Source: Aspidapion aeneum (lineage: Eukaryota > Arthropoda > Insecta > Coleoptera > Brentidae). From it: a DNA stretch of 64,000 nt. This document shows, in pieces, positions 1 through 10,599 of the stretch. The notes beneath the pieces were generated by a model. That model saw only the letters and a list, made by a program, of their open reading frames with translations. It was not told the origin of the DNA and did no database searches. Position numbers and translations under genes: made by a program. The stretch is from contig OY755038.1 of NCBI GenBank assembly GCA_963576565.1, positions 67,937,908-68,001,907 on the forward strand. The letters run 5' to 3'. How positions within the stretch are numbered: the stretch's first letter is position 1; the number at the start of each line of letters is the position of its first letter.

Positions 1-630
1 CGGCTCGTGAGGTAGTGCCACAGAGCTATGGCACGATCGTATTTTTTTGCAAAACACGTTTTTTTTTTTATTTTTAAAACATCTTTATTGGTTTTTATTT
101 TATTTTATGCACTTTTTTTTCATTAATATGAGCAATGCTGTGGATTCCACTCCGACTCAATGCGAGGGCGACCCACTGAAAAAAAGCGTCGAACACGCTG
201 CCACTTTTCTCTTGGTCCCTTCGGATAGAGATAGATTTTATTATTTTAAATATGTCTTTTAGCGTTCTTTAAATAGGAAAAATCAAAGAAATTTTGTGCC
301 TTCCACAGGCACAGGCCATTGGTTAGTCATATCCCTTAAGGCCTATCCCTGCATTATTTTTGTGCGTGGAGCATGGATGTTTTAATTTACGCCCTCTACA
401 ATATATTTTAATTATTTCAGCAGAATTTTATGATAAATTTTGAGTCATTTCATGGCGGAATTCGAGTGGGCATAGGTGAGTTTCAATAAAAAATAGAATT
501 AGAAACCCCAAACAAAGTAGTAGTAAGTATGTTTTTAATTGACTTGTGGGTAAACATTTGGGGGCAGTACCCGGATTTTTTTTTACTGACTTAAAATTCT
601 GGCACTACCATGTTGTATTCACACGAGCCG
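1..630. mobile_element. Short inverted-repeat (MITE-like) element at window edge
   Basis: The first bases (CGGCTCGTG...GTAGTGCCA) recur as an imperfect reverse complement at about 599-630 (TGGCACTAC...CACGAGCCG). The pair would be the terminal inverted repeats of a ~630-bp element. The interior is AT-rich with no convincing protein; a small frame at 47-262 is probably chance. The target duplication cannot be tested because the window begins at the element's end. Confidence 0.5.
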
Positions 631-1699
631 TCGCGTCGCTGCATGATATATTAAGTTTAGTAGTAGTACTAGTTCGAAGGTGAGGCCTTAGGTCTGGCAA
701 GTAGGCCTCGACGCGGACCTTTTTGCCTACTCATAGAGCGGATCAGGATATGCAACCACTTCAAGGATTTTAGGTCTTCTAGTTCCAACTTCTCTATTTC
801 GAATATAATACTCCTCTTCTCACTCCTTTATATGCATTACATTGTGTTAGGAATTGCAACACTGTTTCCTCTTTCTCTCGGTAGGTGGGGAATATCCTAT
901 CTTATTTTATCTTTAGAGTGATTAAGTGTCCATGACATGCACAGGTTCCTTTGAGCACTCGAAGAAAAAAGTTTGCTTCCTTTCTGTCTCTGCCCAGTAG
1001 CCAATTTCTTCTACTTATGCTGAAGCTGCTGAGAGTTTCCATTGCCTGTCTATAGCCGTCGTAGTTGGCCCACGATTCGATTTATGCAGCTTTTTGAGTG
1101 TCCATTCATTAAGTGTCGATCTTCTTTGCCCTCATCTCAGCCCTAACTGTGGTACCAATTATTTTAAGTAACTATCTAATATTTAATTAATTAGTGGACT
1201 TTATTTAAGAAAGAGTTTAGGAATTATAATATGCAAATTGGTATAAATAAAATTTAAAAAAAATGTTTAGTGCACATAATATATTTAGTTAGTAGACATA
1301 AACAATTAAAATTAAAATTTAATAATCAAGCAGCTAATTGCATTAAAAGAGCGCATACTTAATAAAGAACCTAGATATTGTTGTCAAAATTAAATTGGTG
1401 AAGTTTAAAATTACCCTAGTTTTGTGGCTTAACCAAAAGTGTGACATAAAGTAGTCGTATTACTTTTTACGTTTCTTTAATAAGTTGCCTTAAATCGTAG
1501 AGAGTTTTTGATCACAACTATAACGAAACTGGCGTTTTCTTTCACTGACCAAAAAAACTTTATTGAAACACGAAATTACTCAGTTTGTTCTCAAATCATA
1601 TTGAACTTGCGTGTATATTCTTTTAAGCAGTAATCATTCTTTCCGAAAAATCCTTTTTCAAATAACAATTATTGAATTAAAATTAACAATTTTTTTTAG
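631..1699. other. Unassigned AT-rich DNA, probably intron
   Basis: I see no coding or repeat feature here. It lies upstream of a spliced exon and ends in a T-rich tract followed by AG at 1698-1699, so at least its right part is presumably an intron of the Ig gene. Confidence 0.4.
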
Positions 1700-1906
1700 G
1701 CAAACCCCGTCCAATAGTGAAATGGTGGCGCGAAGGTAAACTTATAGAATCGTCTGAAACACACACCGGATTCGACAACGTGCTGTCCAGTCAGCTGGTT
1801 ATTAGGGGACTTAAGAGGTCAGACCAACACGCCAGTTTCACCTGTCAGGCATCGAATAATAATGTAGCAGAGCCCCTATCAGTTAGCACGTCGATTGAAA
1901 TATATT
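1700..1906 (+). CDS. Internal exon of a sidestep-like immunoglobulin-domain protein
   Basis: A single 207-bp exon is bounded by a T-rich tract plus AG (1698-1699) and a GTAAGT donor at 1907. Both flanking introns are phase 1, so the exon is a symmetric module, as is usual for Ig-domain exons. It encodes about 69 residues: KPRPIVKWWREGKLI, with the core tryptophan of strand C, then LVIRGLKRSDQHASFTCQAS, with the strand-F cysteine, then NNN. The WW-DG-like start and the TCQASNNN stretch followed by a P-S-T strand match the second Ig domain of insect Sidestep-family cell-surface proteins, receptors for Beaten-path proteins in axon guidance. That assignment is from memory of the family. The partner cysteine and the neighbouring exons are not seen in the window, so the gene is split over large introns. 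Translation continues past the donor only to a nearby stop, which is intronic. Confidence 0.82.
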
Positions 1907-3852
1907 GTAAGTAGAACTTTATAATTAAATTATTTAGCTATAGTCGGATCAAGTCTATTAATGTGGGTTTCTCTAACATCAAATGATTTACAAATCAATT
2001 TCTTTTTCAATCTTGTTTTTTGATTATTATGAAAATTATCAATTTTTACCGAAAACACGGAAAATGCACGTAATTCGTTTACAGATACCATTATATTAAA
2101 GAAAATTAAAATATTTTTAGATTTGCTTATGTGCCAAAAACTCGAATCATTAGACTTTATCCGTCTATAATAATGTCACGATGGTGCATCCAGCCCTAAA
2201 ATATATACCCTAACGGCATAAGGGCTTATAGGCAATTCAATATTTGCAAGTTATTTTATATATTTATAGGTACCATGATATTAATTATTGGGACAACCTA
2301 TAGATCAATTGACGTCAATAGAAATAAATGCAATTCAACAATAAAAGTTTATAACCAGATTCGAAGGAGGTTACCCAGGGCTTTTTGACAGAGACTCGCG
2401 AGAACAAAGTACGGTGAGGCGAGGCGTTGCCTTGCCTCGCCGAACTAAAGTTTCGGCTTTTTTCGTATACTCGCGTGAACTTAACCGCTATGCGGGCGGG
2501 TGACACTTTGTGGGATTGAACCGTGGTTTTGGTGCCAGTTGGGAACGAATCTGGTTAATTCAGGTAGGTTTGGGTGTTTGTGCCTTAGAGCCAACGAACC
2601 AAGCCTTTGTAAAGCGAGCTACTTAATTTGATTCTGAAATACAACTTTTAGCCCTATACAGCTATCATTTTCTCTGCATCCCCTAACTTTAAGCAGACCC
2701 TTGACGGCTCGAATCGATATCTCCGTAAGACCGATTCGACCAGAACGGTATTAAACTGGGGTTTTAGAGTAGTGCCAGGTAACTAACAACCTGCCAATAC
2801 TTAAAACCTACCTGTTGGCCCCCTTATTCGTGACAATAATAACAACTACAAGTTTAAATATTTTTAAGTTGAAAAAAAATTACACATAGTTTTTTTAAAT
2901 AAAAACTCTTTCTTTAAATAGAAATGACATTTTATCTCTATCTAATAAAATTTATTTGGAGCACGGTTTTATGTTCTATGACTATTGGTGTATAGTATAT
3001 TAGCCTATTATCCCTAGGTTAAATGTAACAAGCCGCAGAACAACCTGAGAACTATATGTTAGAAAACAAGACGGACAATCAAGGATTTCTTGGTGAAATA
3101 ACCTTCAATCTAAAAAATAATGCGCCCGTTAGACAAGAGAAACAGGAATCTTATGGCGAATTCTTTAGGGAAAAAACTGCCTCTAGCGCAGTTCTTTTGG
3201 GAAAACTAGCACAATTTTTTGTATATTCTTTTAAGCAACTGAAAAGCCGAGTGTTGCAGTGAGTGTAAATTTTTCGCCACGGGCTCTTCAAGCTCGTGTT
3301 GCACTAGTGAATTTTGTATTCTTTTGAGGCTGCACCGGACGCAATTTTTTGACAGCACCAAAACGGTGCCAGTAGATCACGAGTAACGCACTTTTTCAAA
3401 AGAATTCGCGATTATAGAGACAAGGCACTGCCCTCACAAAGTATACGAAGCCTATTAAAAAGGCCAGCAGGATGTTATGCTAAGAGCCTAATGATCCTCC
3501 TAGCACCACAAGAATTTACAAAAACCAATATTAAATTTTAGCAGCATAAAGCAAACTGACACTTTTGCAAAATCTAAAAATAGACCTCAAAAGTGTTTGC
3601 CAAATATTACTTTTTTGGAACCTCGCTTCTTAAACCATTTTGTTTGAACATATACACCACAACCATCGCAAAAAACCCGTGGCCTGGAAGTCTGGTCAAA
3701 AAGTGGTCCAACCGGTGCTTGTCCTGAAATGCCTGAAAGTTATTATACTATTCCTGGTAAAGCTGTGAGGTACAAAGTAGTGCATTTAACAAAGTACTAC
3801 TGAACTTCCTACTAGAAGATGATTCATGCTCCAAAACAAAGTTATCTATATT
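1907..3852. other. Unassigned, probably intronic
   Basis: No exon or recognisable transposon protein is visible. There is a small GC-rich imperfect hairpin around 2412-2441 (GGCGAGGC / GCCTCGCC arms). A short frame at 3056-3262 has no family resemblance I can name. Confidence 0.35.
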
Positions 3853-5050
3853 ACTATAAACAACTATAGGTAAATTTAGTGGGAATAAGGACACTGTTGT
3901 TCTAGTAAATATACGTTTTAATCCATCGGTAACGTTTCGACAATGGTTTCTGTCTTCATCAGACTAAAAAGGTTACAACTCATTAGTAAGATAATACAAA
4001 ATACGGCACATTAATACATCACCAATTAAAAATTATTATTCTTTTCCCAATAAATAACATTTAAAATGACCTTATTAACAATATATTATTTTTTTTCCTA
4101 AATATTTTTTTCCCTTTTAATGTATATGTATCTGATTTTTTTATTTATTTATATAAAGAAATAATTATGGTTTATTTTTCTTCTTCTTTTTTTTTAATAT
4201 ATATAAAATTTTTTATACAAAGGCTCAAAAAATTTTGTCACTATAGTAACTGATGGGTGGCTCAATAAAATACGCACAAAGAGATCAATCAGCTATTCAT
4301 ATAAAAACAATAATAATAAATAAAACCTGTAGCAAGCCATAATACCATGTAGAAAATAACAACAATGTACACATTATAAACCTATGTTAAAATTGAAAAC
4401 AAAATTAAAAAGGACTGTTAAAATATTTAAAATTCCGTACTCACCCTTCAGACTAGATCATACATTGGAACAATAAAAAACAAGAATTCAAGCCCATCAG
4501 GAAAACAAACGGCACAAAATTAAAAACGAAACGATTTTCATTGTTCCGAAATATTAAAACAAATTAAAATTCTTTAAGTTTACAGCAAAAGGCAACCTTG
4601 AATAGAGTGGAACTAGTAGTGTACGGTACTGATTTAATTTAGAGTGGGACAAGTGTATATAGTATGATACAATTAAGACAGTGATGGAACTTATTTTCTA
4701 GTTTGGAGTTGTTGTATATTAAAATGCATTGATAACATGCAAGTACCGTACACTACTAGTTTGTATTTGTTTTATATGAATAGCTGATTGATCTCTTTGT
4801 GCGTATTTTATTGAGCCACCCATCAGTTACTATAGTGACAAAATTTTTTGAACCTTTGTATAAAAATTTTTAAATATATTTAAAAAGAAAAGAAGAAGAA
4901 AAATAAACCATAATTGTTTCTTTATATAAATAAATAAAAAAATCAGTTACATATACATTAAAAGGGAAAAAAATACTCTGCCAATCTATGGGCACCTAAG
5001 CTCACACTAGGTACTATAGTTATAGTGTACGTGTGAGCTAATATAACTAA

Positions 5051-5385
5051 AAACTGAAATATATTTTATTGAACTTCAGACTCAATTACCTTTCGTTTGA
5101 TACCACACAAGCCATGTTTCGACTTAAACTTTAATTTTTCAAATCTACCCCCACCTTTTTTTCTTAACTAAAATGTATTTTGTTTAACTCCAGACTCAAT
5201 TACCTTTTGTTTGATATCACACACGCCATATTTCCACATAAAGACTAACTTTTTAAATTTACCCCACCCTTTTTTTTAAAGTAAAATGTATTTTATTTAA
5301 CTCCAGACGCAATTACCTTTTGTTTGATATCACACACGCCATATTTTTACATAAACTAATTTTTGAAATATACCCCCACCCTTTT
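5051..5385 (+). repeat. Three tandem ~110-bp repeats
   Basis: Units starting near 5051, 5166 and 5281 share AACT(T/C)CAGAC(T/G)CAATTACC, TTTGATA(T/C)CACACA(A/C)GCCAT and a C-rich CCCCACC end. They lie within the nested element. No ORF runs through them. Confidence 0.75.
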
Positions 5386-5512
5386 ATTTGGCTTGTGTTT
5401 GGTGGATTTTGTTCATTTTTAAATGGGACCATCTCGACCCAAAACCCAGCGTAGGTACCAAATTTAATTAAAATCGGGCAAGCGGTTTTTGAGTTATGCG
5501 CGTTGGTCGTTA

Positions 5513-5553
5513 CAGACAGACATACAGACAGACAGACAGACAGACAGACAGAC
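5513..5553 (+). repeat. CAGA microsatellite
   Basis: About nine CAGA units with one early interruption. They lie next to the GGCGCAACAAAAAAGTT segment, which is shared with the copy at 30.8 kb. Confidence 0.9.
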
Positions 5554-5984
5554 GGCGCAACAAAAAAGTTTCAAAATCATCTGAAACGCAAAGATATATA
5601 AAAAATGTTGAAATCGGAGCAACTTTTTTTTCTCGAAAAAATTAGGATCACTATAGCTCACACTACTATAGTATAGTAGTAGTGTGAGCTAATATTTAGG
5701 AAAAAAAATAATATATTGTTATTTAAAATAAATAATGTTATTTATTGGGAAAAGAATAATAATTTTTAATTGGTGATGTATTAATGTGCCGTATTTTGTA
5801 TTATCTTACTAATGAGTTGAAAACTTTTTAGTCTGATGAAGACAGAAACCATTGTCGAAACGTTACCGATGGATTATAACGTATATTTACCAGAACAACA
5901 GTGTCCTTATTCCCACTAAATTTACCTATAGTTGCATTGCAAGGACGTGATAAGTTTACCAAACTATAAACAACCTGGTTAGAT

Positions 5985-6300
5985 TTAGGGCTACTAAGGC
6001 AAGGAGGTGCTCCATTTCCCCTCTTTTAGTCGCTTCTAGTCGGTAACCTCCTGACTACTTTAAAGTCATTGGACGTAGGAAGAGTAGTTATGGTGTAAGA
6101 GCCATTAAATTACACATTTTACATGTTTGTGAATTTCAGCAAAACTTTGAATAAACAGTTGACTCGAAAACAGAAGGTAAACTTTCTAGTTTGTTTTTCC
6201 AGAACTTAACGGTGTAACCATTTCCATCGGTGGTTAAGTATCTAGGCATGATCTTAGAACAACATTTTAATTGATTTGACTCTTTTCTTAATTTGGCACC
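5985..6300 (+). pseudogene. Broken LINE reverse transcriptase fragment
   Basis: Three-frame reading shows LRQGGAPFPLF followed, after an in-frame stop, by SLLVGNLLTTLKSL. This matches the R-QGG-SPLL-W-LVVD-LL region of R1/jockey-type non-LTR reverse transcriptases. About 200 bases on, VVKYLGMILEQHFN matches the conserved VKYLGV-LD- thumb motif. Several stops and frame changes separate the pieces and the YADD box is lost, so it is dead. It starts just to the right of the inverted-dimer element, which may have inserted next to or into it. The clade is uncertain. Confidence 0.6.
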
Positions 6301-6959
6301 AGAACCTCTGTGGCGGCCATTTATTTTAGGGTTAAATGACTTAGCTAGATTTATGCAAAAACCACGACTTTAGACAGTAAAAAGCATTGTTCACAAATCG
6401 GACGCTTGAAATTTTTGTGATTATAATTATTATTTTTTCAAATTTAGTTATTTTTGCGTAGATACTTAATTAGTAGTAGCAGAAGCGCTAGGTAATATTT
6501 TTGCGATATATTATTTTTACTGAATTATCTTTGCAAGCCATAACGCATTTAAAAGCGTGAAAAGTCTGAAGATGATTTCCACTGGTCCTAGTATCAGTCT
6601 GAGAAACATTAAATGTTGCTTATATAAAATCTTAAAATTTTATGATTCGTTAAAGTTCGAAATCATTTCATGTTTAAAGACCAAATAACTATATTTTTTT
6701 AATCCTTGATGTCGAGTTGTATATATAAAAATGATTACATTCATGATCCGATTATTAAAGTTGTAATTTTTAAGATATTCCAGCGTCTTTTTTGAAAAAA
6801 TAGCTGTTACAGCGTCCCTGATTATAAACTAAAAAGGACTTTAAATGTTATCAACTATAACGTTGCACCTAAGTGAGCCAAATTTTGTGCTTGTACGTCT
6901 AATAGCCTTTTCGTTTCAAATATCGGTTTAAGGCTCAAGGCTATGGGAGCGGCAGAGGC
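6301..6959. other. Unassigned AT-rich DNA
   Basis: Nothing recognisable beyond possible further decayed LINE sequence at the left edge. Confidence 0.3.
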
Positions 6960-8890
6960 AAACAAATTTTTATTTATTTTTTTTTATTTATTTATTCAAG
7001 TAGGTAAGTTTACAATATTAATCTTATATTCTAGGGACATACAAATTAACCTAATATGGTTTGTGTGTGCATGCCCCTTATTTATCCTGTCTTATATCCA
7101 AATACCTTATTTTCGGCCAAGCCAAAATAAAAAACAAAAAAAGAACCCTAACTTAAAAACTTAAAGAAGGGAAACTAAATAAAATATATGTATATATAGA
7201 AAACAAAAAAGAAGCGATTTTAAAGGAAAAGTTACGTGATCATTGAAGTTAACAATGGGATATTAGTTGTGATCCACGTTTTTATTTTATTCTTAAACTT
7301 TTTTAAATTAGCTGTCTTTAAGTGATCAGGAAGTGCATTGAAAATTTTGGTACCTACATAGAGTATATGTTTTTGTGTTTTAGTGTAATGCATTCTGGCT
7401 ATAGTTATATTATTTGCATTTCTGGTAGTTTGATGATTTAATTTTGGATTTTTGTAAGTATTAAATTTAAGCATAAATCTAATAAAAACCTTGGCAGTCA
7501 GTAACGATAAAGAAAGAAATTCAGCCTCTTGAAAAAAAATCATGGAGGGGTACTTTCTAGCTTTAAATAAAATTATTTTAATTATTGTTTTTTGGATAAC
7601 CTTTAAAGGACTTAAAACCGTTCTGGTAGCCAGACCCCAAACCACCAACCCATAACTAAGGACCGACTCAACAAGAGAATAGTATACCATTTTAATAGTT
7701 CTGCGATTTAACACCTGCCTTAATTGTAAGAATTTATTCTGTAGTCAATGTGCTTTTCATATGTGAGATTTTGGTCAATACAAACTCCTAGGTATTTAAC
7801 TGAGTCTATTTTACTTATTTTTGTAGAGCAGTTACATTCTCCCGTCTTGCCACATCCTCCATCATGAATTGTCAGGTACGGTTGTTGTGGTTGCGTGGCG
7901 ACTGTTTTCGTAAATGTGACAAAATTGGTTTTTTTTGCATTAAGGGTCAACAAGCTTTGATCCAACCACTCCTTAATTTCACTGATTGCTTTTTCTGCAT
8001 TTCTGTAGGTTTCATTCCAGTTACCAGAACTGATTTATAGCACTGTGTCGTCCGCAAGCATATAATTTTAGCAGATTTAGTCAGATTAGTAATATGATTG
8101 ATGTAAATTGTAAATAGAACTGGACCAAGGACCGTACCCTGTGGCACGCCAAACTCTGTGGAAAGCAGATCACTATAGGTGTCTTGTATTTTAACTATTT
8201 GCGACATTTTCCTAAGAAAGGAACTAAATAATTGTTAATGTTTGCCTTTTATTCCCATGCTTTCCAGTCGTTCCAACATTATTCGGTGCGACACAGTGTC
8301 GAATGCCTTGGTTAAGTCTAAAAATATAGCTATTGTCTTATTATTTTTCTCGAAGTTTTTTACTATAAACTCAGTAACCTGACACAATGCGTTATCAGTC
8401 CCTACGCTTTCCTGAAACCCATACTGATGAGTGGAAATAATTTTATTTTTCTGCAAAAATTAAACCAACCTTAATTTTATGCATTTTTCAACCAGTTTGG
8501 CTATTGTACTTGTTAAAGCTATAGGTCTATAGTTAGTCATTTCGTCATGACTACCCGATTTATAGATTGGTATTACTGTGGTTTTCTTTAGAATTTATGG
8601 AAAAATGCATTGCCTAAAAATCAAATTTACAAGGTGAAACAGTGGCTGGATGGTACATTTTTAAAATTTTTGGTGTTATATTATCACTACTAGAAGCTCC
8701 GGTTTTAAGTGTATTTATTCAGGAGATAATTTTGTTTCTTGTAATGGGTTGAAATTCACAGAAAGAGGTGTTTTTACAAACATTGTTCTGTTGTTTATTT
8801 GTAGGTCTAACAGAATTTGCAAGATTTTACCCAATAGTACTGAAAAATGTATTAAATTCACAAGCCATTTCTTCAAATGTACTTACTATA
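6960..8890 (-). pseudogene. Jockey/CR1-type LINE, 5'-truncated and frameshifted
   Basis: Read on the minus strand from 8890 leftwards, the pieces form one reverse transcriptase in several frames. First comes an EEMACEFNTFF-like linker, then IPIYKSGSHDEMTNYRPIAL and SKLVEKCIK (8460-8600), then HQYGFQESVGTDNAL and IFLDLTKAFDTVSH (8235-8456), then FGVPQGTVLGPVLFTIYINH (around 8150). SVKYLGVCIDQNLTYEKHI follows in 7720-7965. The C-terminal region with SVLSYGLVVWG is 7232-7714. Motif order is that of jockey-superfamily LINEs, whose product copies RNA by target-primed reverse transcription. Frames change at least twice and the YADD box is damaged. An A-rich tail (T-rich on the plus strand, about 6967-6995) marks the probable 3' end. 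The endonuclease domain is missing. Confidence 0.8.
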
Positions 8891-9257
8891 TATTAAATAC
8901 CGTGCAATAGAAGGATAAAAAAAGTTCATCAAATAATTTTGACCCCACACCGTCAAGCCAGTCTCGCCATGTATAACGCAATGAGGTCTAATACATCGAC
9001 TGGGATGACAAAGTAATATCAGTTGCCCTTATTTAGGAGCATAAGTGCAATCTCACTCTGAATATGATTATAAACAGATACGAGATTATGCTTACCATGG
9101 GAAGCAAAAACTATACATACCTACTAGATCATCAATCCGAAAAGTACGGACTGATATTAGAACAATACAATTTTTTTTTAATAAAGACAGCTGATGGTAC
9201 ACCTACGAAACCAATCTGAGCAACTAATCTAAGAACAAAACGATTTTTTAAAACTAA
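8891..9257. other. Unassigned; possible decayed LINE linker
   Basis: No motif could be read confidently on either strand. Confidence 0.25.
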
Positions 9258-9480
9258 TTGTACACCTTGCGTACAATACTTGCAGTATCCAGGAAGATTT
9301 CGAAACAATACATAGTCTCATTAACTTCGCTACAATATTTCGGGCCAAAGATTTTATCATTAAACAACCTGCTGATTGGATATCAGATGATAAATAGACC
9401 ATGTACAATAAAAATATTTTCTGATAATCAAGCAGCATTAGATAGGGCTACTGCATCTTGGAAGCCATTGTGAAAAAGTT
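9258..9480 (+). pseudogene. Possible RNase H fragment of a LINE
   Basis: The frame contains IKIFSDNQAALDRA, which resembles the I-x-SD-QAA-L motif of the RNase H domain in R1/I-type LINEs. The rest of the domain and the RT are absent, and the following frame (9498-9731) shows no family resemblance. Weak call based on one motif. Confidence 0.35.
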
Positions 9481-9731
9481 ATTATCTGCATCGATACTTG
9501 GAAACCGCAAACACGAGTGACCAGGTCATGAGTTTAAAGAACATGCTAGAAAAGCAGCCAGCCGATATTATTAGAGCTGAATTAGTACTGGAAATTGCAT
9601 GCAACGTCGTAAAAAAAACCATTTTAATATGGATAGAAGATGCCTTCCAGCAATGTCGAAGTAACCTTTCAGTACCAGCTTATTTCAAAATGTTCATTAT
9701 AGAAACTTGGAAAAAGAGAGGCAACTTATAA

Positions 9732-10140
9732 AATTTATGAGACAGGAAATCTCTTGGGACATTACGATACCAAAGACACCAATATATTTAAAGAGGCCTA
9801 AGCAAGCTAATAGTTTGTTTTTGAGGCTCAATATTTCGTGGTAAAAACGTTTTCAAAAGTAAGACAATAGAACTCAACAGGTCGGATACCAACGTATCCG
9901 ACTTAAAAGGGCTCAAACTGAGCCTCTTACAACTAAATCATTATCATCATTTTTATTATTGTGTTGGCATTTACTATAATAAAACTTACTTTTTAAATTT
10001 CTTTTTAAAAAAGTGAAGCTTTTAAAACCTGGACTGCTTTTGGATCCTCCGGTTCTCTCAATTAGGTATTCTCTTTAAGCATGTCTTTAGTTTAGGGTCC
10101 ATATAAAGAAGGAAATAAAGACGGACCTCCCAACATCATA
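9732..10140. other. Unassigned spacer with short hairpin
   Basis: A perfect 9-bp hairpin, GTCGGATAC / GTATCCGAC with a four-base loop, lies at 9881-9902. Nothing else was recognised. Confidence 0.35.
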
Positions 10141-10599
10141 GTGCAAGTCGTGCCAACTTTTTGCCGATAAGCCGAGTTGGTTAAGGGCACTCCATAGATC
10201 AGGTTTTGGTGTTTTTTGGTGTTTTTTTAAAAATATGGCCCATACCAATTTTTTTTGCACGATACTTTTTAAAACGATGTATCTTTCTTAAAAATAGTCG
10301 TAGATGGTTGCAAAAAATGGCAAATGAATCACTAAACACCCACAATAGAATAACTTTCTATTATATTTTTTAAAATTTTGCTTCGATTTTTTAGAAAAAA
10401 TAAAATAACTGAATTTTTGCTTTTTTTTGTATAGCTAGTAAAGTTTAAGCTACATTTTTAATGACACCAAAGCAAAATTTAAAAAAAAAGTTTTAATAAA
10501 AGTTTTAGAATGAACATATTTCTTTAATTTGGTGTATAAAAGTCTTACATAGATGTATATTTTATATTTGTTTTAATAAAAAACAATTTGTTGTCACCA

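Larger units (their letters stand above)
4977..5695. mobile_element. Nested repeat element with hairpin ends
   Basis: Comparison of the two arms of the surrounding palindrome shows that about 720 bp was inserted between AAAAAATA and TTTAGG, with up to four bases (AATA) possibly duplicated. The insert begins near a hairpin (TAGCTCACAC-type arms, about 5000-5042) and ends with another (about 5653-5691). Inside are three tandem repeats, a CAGA microsatellite and the insect-transposon phrase AAAATCGG...GTTTTTGAGTTATG. A diverged relative lies at 30720-31003. Confidence 0.6.
3853..5974. mobile_element. Inverted-dimer element with Penelope-like ends and 12-bp target duplication
   Basis: ACTATAAACAAC occurs at 3853-3864 and again at 5963-5974. 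Between them the left arm (about 3865-4310) is the reverse complement of the right arm (about 4775-4976 plus 5696-5932); the right arm is split by a nested insert. A ~30-nt tail (5933-5962) lies only on the right side, between the palindrome and the second duplication. The arms contain CTGATGA, a GACA/TGTC stem and GAAACGTT (minus 3931-3962, plus 5833-5864). Such a core near the ends is typical of Penelope-like elements. No reverse transcriptase is present, so this would be a non-autonomous copy. The class is inferred; the palindrome and duplication are read directly. Confidence 0.68.

Noticed and set aside
2680..2740. tRNA-like or SINE head around GGCTCGAATCGATATCTCC
   Set aside because: No A/B-box pair or cloverleaf could be drawn.
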